Below, one piece after another: positions 30,204 to 39,065 of a DNA stretch of 64,000 nucleotides; position 1 is the first letter of the stretch; each line of letters opens with the position of its first letter. The notes below the pieces were generated by a model. It did no database searches, had not been told where the DNA came from, and saw only the letters and a program-made list of their open reading frames with translations. Source of the stretch: Terrabacter sp. MAHUQ-38 (GTDB lineage: Bacteria; Actinomycetota; Actinomycetes; Actinomycetales; Dermatophilaceae); assembly GCF_014518425.1 (NCBI RefSeq), contig NZ_JACVCU010000009.1, positions 1-64,000 on the forward strand, given 5' to 3'. The translations under genes and the position numbers were made by a program.

Positions 30204-31466
30204 ATGCAGACTCCGACGGCCATGACAGCAAGCGACGCCCGGTCGGTCACAGAACAGGGCAGTCCCGTCAAGGTGCTCCTGCTGGAGAACATCCACCCTG
30301 TCGCGGCGGAGGCGTTCCGGCGCGACGGGTTCGAGGTCGAGGTGCGCCCCGGGTCGTTGACCGAGGGTGAGCTGGTCGAGGCGCTGGCGGGCGTGTCGCT
30401 GCTGGGCATCCGGTCCAACACGAAGGTCACCCCGAAGGTGCTGGAGTCGGCGACGGACCTGCTGGCGGTGGGGTGCTTCTGCATCGGCACCAACCAGGTC
30501 GACCTTGCCGGTGCTGCCGCACGTGGCGTGGCCGTCTTCAACGCCCCGTTCTCCAACACCCGCAGCGTCGTCGAGCTCGTTGTCGGTGAGATCATCGCCC
30601 TCGCCCGCCGCCTGCCCGAGAAGACCCAGAGGATGCACGACGGCATCTGGGACAAGTCGGCCAAGGGCAGCCACGAGGTCCGGGGTCGCACCCTGGGCAT
30701 CGTCGGCTACGGCAACATCGGGACCCAGCTGTCCAACGTCGCCGAGGCCATCGGGCTGCGCGTCGTCTTCTACGACACGGCCGACCGGCTGGCCCACGGC
30801 AACGCCCGACGGGTCAGCTCGCTCGAAGAGCTGCTCTCCGAGTCGGACATCGTCAGCCTTCACGTCGACGGGCGACCGGGCAACGCCGGGTTGTTCGGTG
30901 CCGACCAGTTCGCGGTGATGAAGCCTGGGGCTGTCTTCATCAACGCCTCGCGCGGCATGGTCGTCGACGAGGAGGCGCTGCGCGACCACATCCTCTCGAA
31001 GCACCTGTCCGGTGCCGCCATCGACGTCTTCCCGTCTGAACCCAAGGCGCAGGGCGATGCGTTCGACTCGGCGCTCCGGGGCCTCGACAACGTCATCCTG
31101 ACTCCCCACGTCGGCGGCTCGACCCAGGAGGCGCAGGAGGAGATCGGGTCCTTCGTCGCCACGAAGCTGCTCGGTTTCGTCAGTGCCGGCGCCACCGCCC
31201 TCTCGGTGAACCTCCCCGAGGTCGCTCCCTCACCGTCCGAGGGTGCGTTCCGGATGGGCTACCTGCACCACAACGTGCCGGGCGTGCTGGCGTCCATCAA
31301 CCAGGCCCTTGCCGCCGCCGGCGCCAACGTCACCGGCCAGTCCCTGTCCACCCGCGGCGAGTACGGCTACGTCGTCACGGACACGGACGCGCCCCTTCCT
31401 GCGTCGACGCTCTCGGCCCTCGGCGAGCTGGCTGATGCCATCTGGCTGCGGACCTGGCCGGCCTGA
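30204..31466 (+). CDS. serA: D-3-phosphoglycerate dehydrogenase
   Basis: 420 residues, the short ACT-containing form like E. coli SerA. It catalyses the first step of serine synthesis, 3-phosphoglycerate to 3-phosphohydroxypyruvate with NAD. The characteristic GCFCIGTNQVDL, nucleotide-binding GIVGYGNIGTQL, FINASRG with catalytic Arg, and TPHVGG with catalytic His are present. A C-terminal ACT domain (GVLASINQALAAAGANVTGQ) senses serine. ATG 30204 was chosen because homologous sequence begins soon after; AAGG lies very close, so ATG 30222 is possible. Followed by a strong terminator. Confidence 0.93.
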   Translation: MQTPTAMTASDARSVTEQGSPVKVLLLENIHPVAAEAFRRDGFEVEVRPGSLTEGELVEALAGVSLLGIRSNTKVTPKVLESATDLLAVGCFCIGTNQVDLAGAAARGVAVFNAPFSNTRSVVELVVGEIIALARRLPEKTQRMHDGIWDKSAKGSHEVRGRTLGIVGYGNIGTQLSNVAEAIGLRVVFYDTADRLAHGNARRVSSLEELLSESDIVSLHVDGRPGNAGLFGADQFAVMKPGAVFINASRGMVVDEEALRDHILSKHLSGAAIDVFPSEPKAQGDAFDSALRGLDNVILTPHVGGSTQEAQEEIGSFVATKLLGFVSAGATALSVNLPEVAPSPSEGAFRMGYLHHNVPGVLASINQALAAAGANVTGQSLSTRGEYGYVVTDTDAPLPASTLSALGELADAIWLRTWPA

Positions 31467-31482
31467 TCCGAAGCGGACCATC

Positions 31483-31514
31483 CTGCGGCCGGCACGTGCT
31501 CGTGCCGGCCGCAG
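31483..31514. terminator. bidirectional terminator between serA and the GH39-like gene
   Basis: A perfect 14-bp stem (31483-31496 with 31501-31514) with a TGCT loop lies between convergent stop codons. Confidence 0.85.
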
Positions 31515-31545
31515 GCGTGTGATCCCCTCGAGGTGAGCGAGCCGG

Positions 31546-34500
31546 TCAGCTCTGGGGCAGGGGCGTCGCGAAGCTGCTGACCGTCAGCTGGTCGATCAGC
31601 GGGGCGTACCTCGACCGGAGCGGCTCGCCCGGGAAGGTCTGCGACGCGTACGACCGGCCGTCGAAGTTCGGCTGCTCCTGCGACGAGAACCGGATCGTGT
31701 TCTCACCCGCCGCCAGCTTCATCGGGATCGTCAGCACCCAGAAGTTGTTCTGGTGGAACGTGTGCGGGAACAGCGTCGACTGGGCCGCGCCACCGTTGAC
31801 GGAGATGTCCGCGCGCCGGGCGAGCGGGTCCGGGTTGTAGTGCGTCGCCGGCGACTGCTCCGGGTTGGAGTAGCGCACCCGCACCGCATACGTCCCGGCG
31901 ACCGGCACCTGCACCCGGAACGTCAGGGCGTTGTCGTTGCCCGGCGTGCCGCCGATGCCGTCGACGGCCTTGCCACCGTTGGCCAGGCTCAACGCCGCGA
32001 GCGACGCAGAGCCGGTGCGCTGCGCGTCCTCCGCCTGGTAGGTGCTCGGGGCGAGCCGCCCCGAGCTGCCGCTCACGACGAGACGGTCGAGCACCGAGGA
32101 CCTGCTGAGGCCGGTCACCGTGACCTTGTTGACGCCGCCGGAGAGCGAGACCGCCACCTTGCGCGCGGCCGCGGTGGCGACCATGACCTTCTGGCCGTTG
32201 ACCGACACCGCTGCGTCGCCGGGTCCGACCATGCCGATGTCGAGGGTTGCCTCGGCGTCGTCACGTGAGTACACCCAGAAGGTCGCGGAGCCGCCCTTGG
32301 CCAGCTGCACCGCTCCCGCTCCCGAGATCGACGCCGGTGTGCCGGGCAGGCCGGAGTAGATCGCCTGCGCCCCGACGAGACTCGCCGTCTCGGCCTCGTA
32401 GATCGCCGCACTGGCCGCCGGGTTGGGCAGGGCGAGGTGGATGCGGTCGACGATGGCGTCTCCCTTGGTCGCCTTGCTGCCGTCCAGGCTCGTCGCGGCG
32501 AGCGCGATGACGTGCCGACCCGCACTGAGCTGAACCGTGGTGTCGGTGTGGTCCCACACCACCCACTTGTAGCCCAGGGGCAGGAACAGCTCCTGCTCGG
32601 CCGCACCGTCGACGCGGAGGAAGACGTTGGTCGGCCCCTGCTCCTGCACCTTGTCGTAGGTGTTGAACGAGTTGGCGAAGACGCCGAGGTCGTACCGGCC
32701 GTCCTTCGGCACGTCGACGGTGAAGGACAGCACGCCGTCCGAGCCGGTGCGCAGCCCGCCGACGTCGTACATGCCGGACGTGTAGAACTTCGACACGTCC
32801 TTCGGAGAGCCCTCCGGCCCGTTGCGGCTGTAGCCGCTCCCGGTGTAGGTCGCGTTCTCGGCCTCGTAGTCCTGCTGCCACAGGAAGGGCTTGACCGACG
32901 TCGGGTTGGCGACCCCGCTCGGGCTGAGCACGATCTCGTAGGCCGACGACTCCTTCAGCGTGGGCAGCGCCCCACCGTTGAAGTCGAACGCGACGGTGCC
33001 GTTCTGGACGGTGGTGTCGAGCTCGGCGACGGCTTGGGGCTGGGCGGAGTCGCCGATCTGGCCCGTCCAGGGGATCTCCCGGATCCATGCGTGCACCGAG
33101 GTCCCGAATGCCGCTGGCACGTGGTCGAACTGGATGTACGCCGGGCCGTCGGCGCCGCCGAAGATCGCGCGTGACTGCCTCTTGCTGTCGTCGATGGTGG
33201 CCAGGCCCTTGAGCGTGTAGTTCTGCCCGGGCATCGGAGGAGCGACGGCCACCGTGTCGCCGGTCATGCCGGCGTACGCGTTGTAGAGCCACCACTGTCC
33301 GTTGCCCCGGTTCGCCTGCACCGCGGAGTCGGAGAGGTTGCCGTCGATGTTCCAGTACGCGATGTCCGCGTCGACCTTCGAGTCCTCGATGGCCGACATC
33401 CACTGCACCATCTGGCCGGGCACGGACGTGTGGTAGTTGAACGCGTACTCGTTGATGTTGATCGGCAGCTGCCGGCCGTCGAAGGCGGTCCCTGCGAAGA
33501 CCTCCTTCTCCCAGACCCGGTACCTCGCCACGCTGGTGCGGATCTGCTCAGGGTGGCTGAGCTCGTGCCACGTCATGACGTCGGGCACGGTTCCGGCCTG
33601 CACGGCGTGCTGCAGGAAGCCCTTGACCTGGGTGTAGAGGACGCTCGTGTTGGGGCCGGCGATCCGGGCGCTCGGCATCTTGCCCTTGATGAGGGCGTAC
33701 GCGCGGTCCCAGGCGCTGAAGTAGTACTTCGGGTCGTTGAGCCAGCTGACCCTGTTGTAGCTCCAGTCGCCGGTGCCGAACATGTTGCCCTCGGGCTCGT
33801 TGAACGGCACGAAGACGACGTGCTGCTGGTACTTCGGGTCCAGGGTGAGCACCTGGTCGACCTGCTTCGACATCTTGGTCAGGAAGCCGGAGAGCTTCTC
33901 CTCCGGCGTGCTGCCCTCCCACTGGTAGGGGAACCCGCGGTAGATGTCGGTCATGTAGATGTACACGTCACCGCCCGTGCTGTCGGCGAGCGGCTTCACC
34001 ACCTCGAGGGCGTCGGCGCCGGGGTGCTGCGGACCGTCCTGCGCCTTCGTGGAGACGGTGCGCAGCCCCATCCCCTCGATGAGGTTGCGGGTGGGTACGC
34101 CCTCGCCGTAGAGGCCGTACAGGGTGCCGGACGCGCCGCCGTGGAAGGCGCCGGTGCGCTTGCCCAGGTCGATGTGCATCTCGCCGGCGCGGATGACGGT
34201 GACGGTGGCCGTGACGGGGAACGTGTCCGCCGTCCCCGCCACCGTGAACGTGCCGGGGCTCGCGTACCGGTCAGCGGGCACCGCGTCCCAGGTGATGGGC
34301 ACGTTGCGGTCGTAACCGTCCGTGAACGACCCCGGGGCGCTGGCGGGCAGCGCGGGCGCGGTGCCGACGAACGTCCTGACGTCGAAGCTGGTGGTCTTCA
34401 CGGTGGTCAGCCTCGCAGCACCGTCACCGACGAGCTCGGCGACCTGGGGGCCCGACAGCGCGCTGCGGAAGATCTTGAAGTCATCGACGGCTCCTGCGAA

Positions 34501-35205
34501 GAAGGGATCGGGATAGAAGGACTTGCCGATGTAGCCACCCGTGGTGGCGGTCGCGTCGACGAGCTGGCCGCCGCTCACGGTCGTGGAGGCGGAGGCGACG
34601 GCGGCGCCGTCCAGGTAGGCGGTGATGCGGTCCGCCTGGTCGTCGAGGACGACCGTGACGGTCTTCCAGGTGTCCTTGGGCAGGGCGGCCAGGCCGGTGA
34701 CCTGGGCCTCCGCCGCACCGCCACCGTTGGTGGTCACGGCTGCTCGGAAGTTGCCGTCGCCGTTCGACGGCGTCGCGAACACGTAGCGGCTCGTGTTGGT
34801 GCCGAGGGTGTAGATCCACTGCCACGGCGCGGTGCCGCCGTCCCAGCGGACGCGCGCAGAGATCGTGAGGTCGGTCGAACCGATCACGGGCGTGGCCGGG
34901 AGGCGCACGTACGCGGCCGCCGAGTTCGACGCTCCGCCAGGCAGTTTCAGTGCCGTGCCGTCGATGCCGTCGACCAGCGAAGCAGTGGAGCCGTTGACGA
35001 GCGTCGCGTCGGCGCCGTTGCCGGAGGAGTCGGCGATGCGACCCGTGGTGAGGTCGTCACCGAAGGTGTAGTGCACGGCGGGTGCCGGCACAGCGGCCGA
35101 GGCCGGCAGGCCGGTCGCGACGACGCTGGAGGTCGCGAGCAACCCGGCGACCAGAACCGTGGGGACGAGGCCCCGTGGACGTGGATGAGGACGTGGATGA
35201 GGCAT
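31546..35205 (-). CDS. secreted GH39-like multidomain glycosidase
   Basis: 1219 residues. A signal peptide (LVPTVLVAGLLATSSVVATG, mature after ASA near residue 38) is followed by a LamG/concanavalin-like domain (about 43-256), a bacterial Ig-like domain (266-338), a TIM-barrel glycosidase (about 345-690) with a beta domain, and three C-terminal carbohydrate-binding-like beta domains, the first two opening with EAEN/EAET and the last with YQAED. The barrel has FNEPEG with likely acid/base E470 and ININEYAF with likely nucleophile E586, as in clan GH-A families such as GH39. There is no cell-wall anchor. Its promoter and operator (35372-35423) tie it to the neighbouring LacI gene. Plant arabinogalactan is a plausible substrate, by analogy with GH39 enzymes acting on gum arabic side chains. 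Confidence 0.8.
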   Translation of the reverse strand: MPHPRPHPRPRGLVPTVLVAGLLATSSVVATGLPASAAVPAPAVHYTFGDDLTTGRIADSSGNGADATLVNGSTASLVDGIDGTALKLPGGASNSAAAYVRLPATPVIGSTDLTISARVRWDGGTAPWQWIYTLGTNTSRYVFATPSNGDGNFRAAVTTNGGGAAEAQVTGLAALPKDTWKTVTVVLDDQADRITAYLDGAAVASASTTVSGGQLVDATATTGGYIGKSFYPDPFFAGAVDDFKIFRSALSGPQVAELVGDGAARLTTVKTTSFDVRTFVGTAPALPASAPGSFTDGYDRNVPITWDAVPADRYASPGTFTVAGTADTFPVTATVTVIRAGEMHIDLGKRTGAFHGGASGTLYGLYGEGVPTRNLIEGMGLRTVSTKAQDGPQHPGADALEVVKPLADSTGGDVYIYMTDIYRGFPYQWEGSTPEEKLSGFLTKMSKQVDQVLTLDPKYQQHVVFVPFNEPEGNMFGTGDWSYNRVSWLNDPKYYFSAWDRAYALIKGKMPSARIAGPNTSVLYTQVKGFLQHAVQAGTVPDVMTWHELSHPEQIRTSVARYRVWEKEVFAGTAFDGRQLPININEYAFNYHTSVPGQMVQWMSAIEDSKVDADIAYWNIDGNLSDSAVQANRGNGQWWLYNAYAGMTGDTVAVAPPMPGQNYTLKGLATIDDSKRQSRAIFGGADGPAYIQFDHVPAAFGTSVHAWIREIPWTGQIGDSAQPQAVAELDTTVQNGTVAFDFNGGALPTLKESSAYEIVLSPSGVANPTSVKPFLWQQDYEAENATYTGSGYSRNGPEGSPKDVSKFYTSGMYDVGGLRTGSDGVLSFTVDVPKDGRYDLGVFANSFNTYDKVQEQGPTNVFLRVDGAAEQELFLPLGYKWVVWDHTDTTVQLSAGRHVIALAATSLDGSKATKGDAIVDRIHLALPNPAASAAIYEAETASLVGAQAIYSGLPGTPASISGAGAVQLAKGGSATFWVYSRDDAEATLDIGMVGPGDAAVSVNGQKVMVATAAARKVAVSLSGGVNKVTVTGLSRSSVLDRLVVSGSSGRLAPSTYQAEDAQRTGSASLAALSLANGGKAVDGIGGTPGNDNALTFRVQVPVAGTYAVRVRYSNPEQSPATHYNPDPLARRADISVNGGAAQSTLFPHTFHQNNFWVLTIPMKLAAGENTIRFSSQEQPNFDGRSYASQTFPGEPLRSRYAPLIDQLTVSSFATPLPQS

Positions 35206-35371
35206 GGGTGTCACTTCTCTCCTGATGGCGCACCAGCCTCGAGGGGGACCCGACTGGTGCCGAAGGGGTGGGCCGTGGTGGCGCCCTGTGGCGGGGCGCT
35301 GTGGACGGACGGGACGGCGGCAGCGCCGTCGACGCGGTCTCGGGGTCGGGTCAGCGGCGACCTCCTTGTCG

Positions 35372-35385
35372 TCGAACCGGTTCGA
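35372..35385. promoter_or_regulatory. locus-2 operator in front of the GH39-like gene
   Basis: TCGAACCGGTTCGA is a perfect 14-bp palindrome with the central CG of LacI-type sites. It starts about 9 bases after the -10 of the minus-strand promoter, covering the transcription start region. Confidence 0.85.
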
Positions 35386-35394
35386 TCCGCGCTC

Positions 35395-35423
35395 AAGGTA
35401 GCCACCCGTGTGCGCCGGCACAA
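35395..35423 (-). promoter_or_regulatory. promoter of the GH39-like gene
   Basis: On the minus strand, TTGTGC (35418-35423) and TACCTT (35395-35400) are 17 bases apart, with the operator directly downstream. The mRNA would have a long leader of about 180 bases. Confidence 0.6.
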
Positions 35424-35575
35424 GAGGTGTCTTACGCGTCGACTCGGCGTCGACTCAGGTGGCGTGAGCGCGCCCTTGCCGTTCGATCGAGCGCGAATCC
35501 CGTTGGGCAATAGAGACAAATGCCGTGCGCCAGCCTGTTCGACTTGGCGCAGCGCGAAATTCGCGCGGCCAGGTC

Positions 35576-35605
35576 TTGTCAGAAGCAGCACTTTCCGGCT
35601 ACCTT
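35576..35605 (+). promoter_or_regulatory. promoter of the locus-2 lacI gene
   Basis: TTGTCA (35576-35581) and TACCTT (35600-35605) are 18 bases apart. The -10 is identical to that of the divergent GH39-like promoter, and an identical operator follows at 35609. Confidence 0.6.
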
Positions 35606-35608
35606 TCG

Positions 35609-35622
35609 TCGAACCGGTTCGA
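35609..35622. promoter_or_regulatory. locus-2 operator in front of the lacI gene
   Basis: A second perfect TCGAACCGGTTCGA, extended to 16 bases by flanking G and C. It overlaps the expected transcription start of the lacI gene, indicating autoregulation. Confidence 0.85.
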
Positions 35623-35667
35623 CTTGTTCGGACTGCCAGGTGGAGCAGACGACAGAAAGGGCGTGAG

Positions 35668-36675
35668 ATGGGTCCGACCATCGGTGACGTGGCCAAGGCC
35701 GCAGGCGTGTCACGCAGCACCGTCTCGTACGCCCTGTCGGGCAAGCGGACCATCTCCGTCGAGACCCGCGAGCGCATCCAGGACGCCATCCGCTCGTTGG
35801 GCTTCACCGCCAACGCCGGAGCCCGGGCCCTCGCCACGAACCGCACGATGGTGCTCGGCCTGCTGCTGCAGTTCGAGCCGGACGAGTTCGCGCCGGCCAT
35901 GCTGCAGTACCTGCTCCCCATCACCGATACCGCCCGGGCCAACGGCTACGACATCCTCATGGTCACGGACTCGGACGGACCGGCTGCGCTGCGGCGCATC
36001 ACCGACTCGGGCATGGTCGACGGCGTCGTCCTGCTCGACGTGCTGCATGACGACCCACGCCTCCCCGTGCTCCGGGAGGCGCGCCAGCCGGGCGCGATGG
36101 TGGGTCTGCCTGCCAACACCGAGGACCTCGACGTCTACGACCTCGACTTCGGCGAGTCGGCGCGGATGATCGTCGACCACCTCTGCGAGCTCGGGCACCG
36201 CGAGATCGCCCTGATCAGCCCACCGGCGCACGTCTTCGAGCGCGGCGGGGCCTACGCCTGGCGCTTCCGCGACGCCGCGGTCGAACGAGCGGCGCGCCAC
36301 GGGGTCCGACTGTTCCCCCACTTCGGGGAGGCAGACCAGGCGCAGATAGGCCGTTCGGTCAACGCGGTCCTGGACGCGCGGCCGGGGGCAACCGCCCTGG
36401 TCGTGCACAACGACACCACTGTCGCCATGCTCCCAGCGATCCTGAACGCGCGTGGCACCTCGGTTCCGGATGACCTCTCGGTCGTCAGCCTGTACTCGAG
36501 CGACTTCGCCCGGAACTTCTCGTTGCCCTACACCTTCGTCGAGTCGGCGCCCGACGTGCTCGGCCGGTCGGCGGTCGAGGCGCTGGTTCGCCGCGTCGAG
36601 CACCCGGACACGGCCGACGAGCCGGTCACTCGTTTCATCGCACCGGTTCTCGTCGACCGGGGCACCACTCGCTGA
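35668..36675 (+). CDS. LacI-family transcriptional repressor (sugar locus 2)
   Basis: 335 residues. The HTH reads TIGDVAKAAGVSRSTVSYAL (about 4-23), followed by a hinge and sensor domain ending in APVLVDRGTTR. The ATG at 35668 has GAAAGG upstream; the frame is open far upstream only as a shadow of the opposite-strand glycosidase. It probably binds TCGAACCGGTTCGA at its own promoter, at the divergent GH39-like promoter and, in weaker form, before the ABC operon. The inducer is unknown. Confidence 0.92.
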   Translation: MGPTIGDVAKAAGVSRSTVSYALSGKRTISVETRERIQDAIRSLGFTANAGARALATNRTMVLGLLLQFEPDEFAPAMLQYLLPITDTARANGYDILMVTDSDGPAALRRITDSGMVDGVVLLDVLHDDPRLPVLREARQPGAMVGLPANTEDLDVYDLDFGESARMIVDHLCELGHREIALISPPAHVFERGGAYAWRFRDAAVERAARHGVRLFPHFGEADQAQIGRSVNAVLDARPGATALVVHNDTTVAMLPAILNARGTSVPDDLSVVSLYSSDFARNFSLPYTFVESAPDVLGRSAVEALVRRVEHPDTADEPVTRFIAPVLVDRGTTR

Positions 36676-36715
36676 GTCGCTCCCTGGAGGGACCGGTCTC
36701 ACCCCTCGCCCGGTA

Positions 36716-36729
36716 TCGAACCGGACCGA
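36716..36729. promoter_or_regulatory. imperfect locus-2 operator before the ABC operon
   Basis: TCGAACCGGACCGA keeps 12 of 14 bases of the perfect palindrome and lies 61 bases before the binding-protein start, between it and the lacI stop. It suggests a weaker, separately controlled promoter. Confidence 0.6.
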
Positions 36730-36789
36730 CACCCCAGCTCTCGGGTCCTTCACGGAGAAGACCCCGCATCACGTCATCAAGGAGGATTC

Positions 36790-38046
36790 GTGATCACCCA
36801 CACCCACCGCACCGCGACGGCAGCCGTCGCAGGTCTTCTCGCAGTCGGCGCCCTCGCGGCGTGCTCGAGCGGCAGCTCGACAGCCTCCCCCGGGGGCACC
36901 GCCGGAGCCGCCGGCGGCACGTACACCTGGTGGGACCCGTACCCGCAGTACGACGCGTCATCCGACTGGGCCAAGGTCATCGACAGGTGCGGGCAGGCGG
37001 CCGGCGTGACGATGAAGCGCACGGCGTACGACACGACCGACCTCACCGGCAAAGCCCTGCTCGCCGGCCAGCAGGGCAGCTCGCCCGACCTGCTGCTCGT
37101 CGACAACCCCGTGGTCTCGACGCTCGCCGAGGCCGGCATCCTCACCACGACCAAGGACAGCGGCCTCAGCGTCGACGGCTTCGCGGCGAACATCCTCGCG
37201 GCCGGCCAGAGCGGCGGCGACACGTTCGGTGTCCCGATCGGCGCGAACACGCTTGCGCTGTACTACAACCCCAAGGTTCTGAAGAAGGCGGGCATCGACG
37301 CTGCCTCGGTCACGGACTGGGCGTCCCTCACCGCCGCGCTCCAGAAGGCGAAGGCCGCCGGCTTCAAGGGCATCACGTTCTCCGCCGTGGGCACCGAGGA
37401 GGGCACCTTCCAGTTCCTGCCATGGTTCTGGGGCGGTGGCGCCCAGCTGACCGACATCGGCAGCCCGAACGCGGTCGCGGCCCTGGACCTCTGGGCCGGC
37501 TGGGTCAAGAACGGGCTCGCCCCCAACTCGGTCATCAACAACACGCAGACGACGAGCTGGCAGGAGTTCCAGGCCGGCAAGATCGCGTTCGCCGAGAACG
37601 GCACGTGGCAGAAGGCCGATGCCAAGAAGAACGGCTTCGAGGTGATGCCACTGCCCGGCAAGGACGGCGGCACGGCCCCCGCGCCCACGGGCGGGGAGTT
37701 CCTCACCCTGCCGGTGCAGAAGGACACGGCCCGGTACGCCGTGTCGGCCAAGATCGCGACCTGCATGACCGACACGACCAACATCGTCGGCACCGACAAC
37801 ACGCTCAACTACATCGCGCCGACCGAGGCGGCCCAGAAGGAGCAGCTCGCCGCTGACGCCTCCCTCAAGCCCTGGGTGGACGCGGTGGGCGCAGCGAAGG
37901 GCCGCACCAGCGACAACCTCGGCACGAAGTACCCGAAGATCTCCGAGCCGCTCTGGACGGCCGTGCAGAGCGCCCTCACCGGGAAGTCGTCCGCGCAGGA
38001 AGCGCTCCAGCAGGCCCAGCAGGCGGCCAAGGAAGCCACGCAGTAG
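36790..38046 (+). CDS. sugar ABC transporter substrate-binding lipoprotein (locus 2)
   Basis: 418 residues, CUT1-type binding protein. The signal peptide ends in lipobox GALAAC, so Cys24-25 is lipidated. The GTG start has AAGGAGG at ideal spacing. Mature sequence begins with a Ser/Gly linker, then TYTWWDPYPQYD. It leads an operon with two permeases and a GH63-like enzyme. The ligand is unknown; the secreted GH39-like enzyme encoded nearby may supply it. Confidence 0.9.
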   Translation: MITHTHRTATAAVAGLLAVGALAACSSGSSTASPGGTAGAAGGTYTWWDPYPQYDASSDWAKVIDRCGQAAGVTMKRTAYDTTDLTGKALLAGQQGSSPDLLLVDNPVVSTLAEAGILTTTKDSGLSVDGFAANILAAGQSGGDTFGVPIGANTLALYYNPKVLKKAGIDAASVTDWASLTAALQKAKAAGFKGITFSAVGTEEGTFQFLPWFWGGGAQLTDIGSPNAVAALDLWAGWVKNGLAPNSVINNTQTTSWQEFQAGKIAFAENGTWQKADAKKNGFEVMPLPGKDGGTAPAPTGGEFLTLPVQKDTARYAVSAKIATCMTDTTNIVGTDNTLNYIAPTEAAQKEQLAADASLKPWVDAVGAAKGRTSDNLGTKYPKISEPLWTAVQSALTGKSSAQEALQQAQQAAKEATQ

Positions 38047-38093
38047 GCAGTCGTGGGGTGGGGAATGCAGCCGGAGATCCAGGAGACACCGAG

Positions 38094-39065
38094 ATGAGCA
38101 CGACACGAACGCATCCCGTCGCCCGCCGGGCGGACGAGGTGACCACTCGGCCCAGGATGTCGCCCCACGTGACCCGGCGCTCGTCGCGGACCCGCGACCG
38201 GGTCACCGCGGCAGCCTTCCTCACCCCATTGCTCGCGTACCTCATCCTCTTCTACGCGTTCCCGCTGTTCCGCAACCTCGACCTGAGCGTGCGCGGCTAC
38301 ACCGTGCGCAACTTCGTGCAGGGCGGTGCCCCGTTCATCGGGTTCGACAACTACGTCAAGGTGTTCACGTCGCAGACGTTCGTGCCCGCCCTGACGCACA
38401 CGGCCGTGTTCACGTTCGTGTCGATCGCCTTCCAGTTCACCATCGGGCTCGCGCTGGCAGTCTTCTTCCACTCGAGCTTCCGGCTGTCGGCCACGCTGCG
38501 TGCCCTCTTCCTCGTGCCATGGCTGCTGCCCCTCATCGTCTCCGCCTCGACGTGGTCGTGGATGCTCAACAGCGACTCCGGGGTCGTCAACTCGCTCCTG
38601 CACGCGGTCGGCGTCTCCCCGGTCAACTGGCTCACCGACCCGAACATGGCCCTGGTCAGCGTCCTCGTCGCGAACATCTGGATCGGCATCCCGTTCAACC
38701 TCGTCATCCTCTACAGCGGGCTGCAGAACATCCCGAACGAGCTCTATGAGGCAGCGGCCCTCGACGGGGCGGGCGCGTGGCAGACCTTCTGGCGCGTGAC
38801 GTTCCCGCTCCTGCGGCCCGTGTCGGCCATCGTGACGCTGCTCGGGCTCGTCTACACCCTCAAGGTGTTCGACATCATCTGGATCATGACCAGGGGCGGG
38901 CCGGCCGGCTCGTCGACGACGCTCGCGACGTGGACCTACCAGCTGGGGTTCGGCTCGCTGCTGCCGAACTTCGGGCCCGCGGCAGCCGTCGGCAACATCC
39001 TCATCGCTCTGGCCCTGCTCGCCGGGCTCGCCTACATCCGCCTGCAGCGGCGTCAGGAGGCGTGA
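38094..39065 (+). CDS. sugar ABC permease, MalF/UgpA-like (locus 2)
   Basis: 323 residues with six membrane helices and EAA loop ELYEAAALDGAGAWQTFW. AGGAG precedes the ATG at 38094; a 12-codon longer frame is not supported. It overlaps the following permease by one base (TGATG). Confidence 0.9.
   Translation: MSTTRTHPVARRADEVTTRPRMSPHVTRRSSRTRDRVTAAAFLTPLLAYLILFYAFPLFRNLDLSVRGYTVRNFVQGGAPFIGFDNYVKVFTSQTFVPALTHTAVFTFVSIAFQFTIGLALAVFFHSSFRLSATLRALFLVPWLLPLIVSASTWSWMLNSDSGVVNSLLHAVGVSPVNWLTDPNMALVSVLVANIWIGIPFNLVILYSGLQNIPNELYEAAALDGAGAWQTFWRVTFPLLRPVSAIVTLLGLVYTLKVFDIIWIMTRGGPAGSSTTLATWTYQLGFGSLLPNFGPAAAVGNILIALALLAGLAYIRLQRRQEA

Noticed and set aside
28198-30225. 675-codon plus-strand frame opposite the LuxR regulator
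   Set aside because: Shadow of a gene with Walker and HTH motifs; no recognisable domain.
33430-35667. Upstream part of the long frame leading into the locus-2 lacI gene
   Set aside because: The LacI HTH starts 4 residues after ATG 35668; the upstream part is antisense to the glycosidase and passes through two operators.
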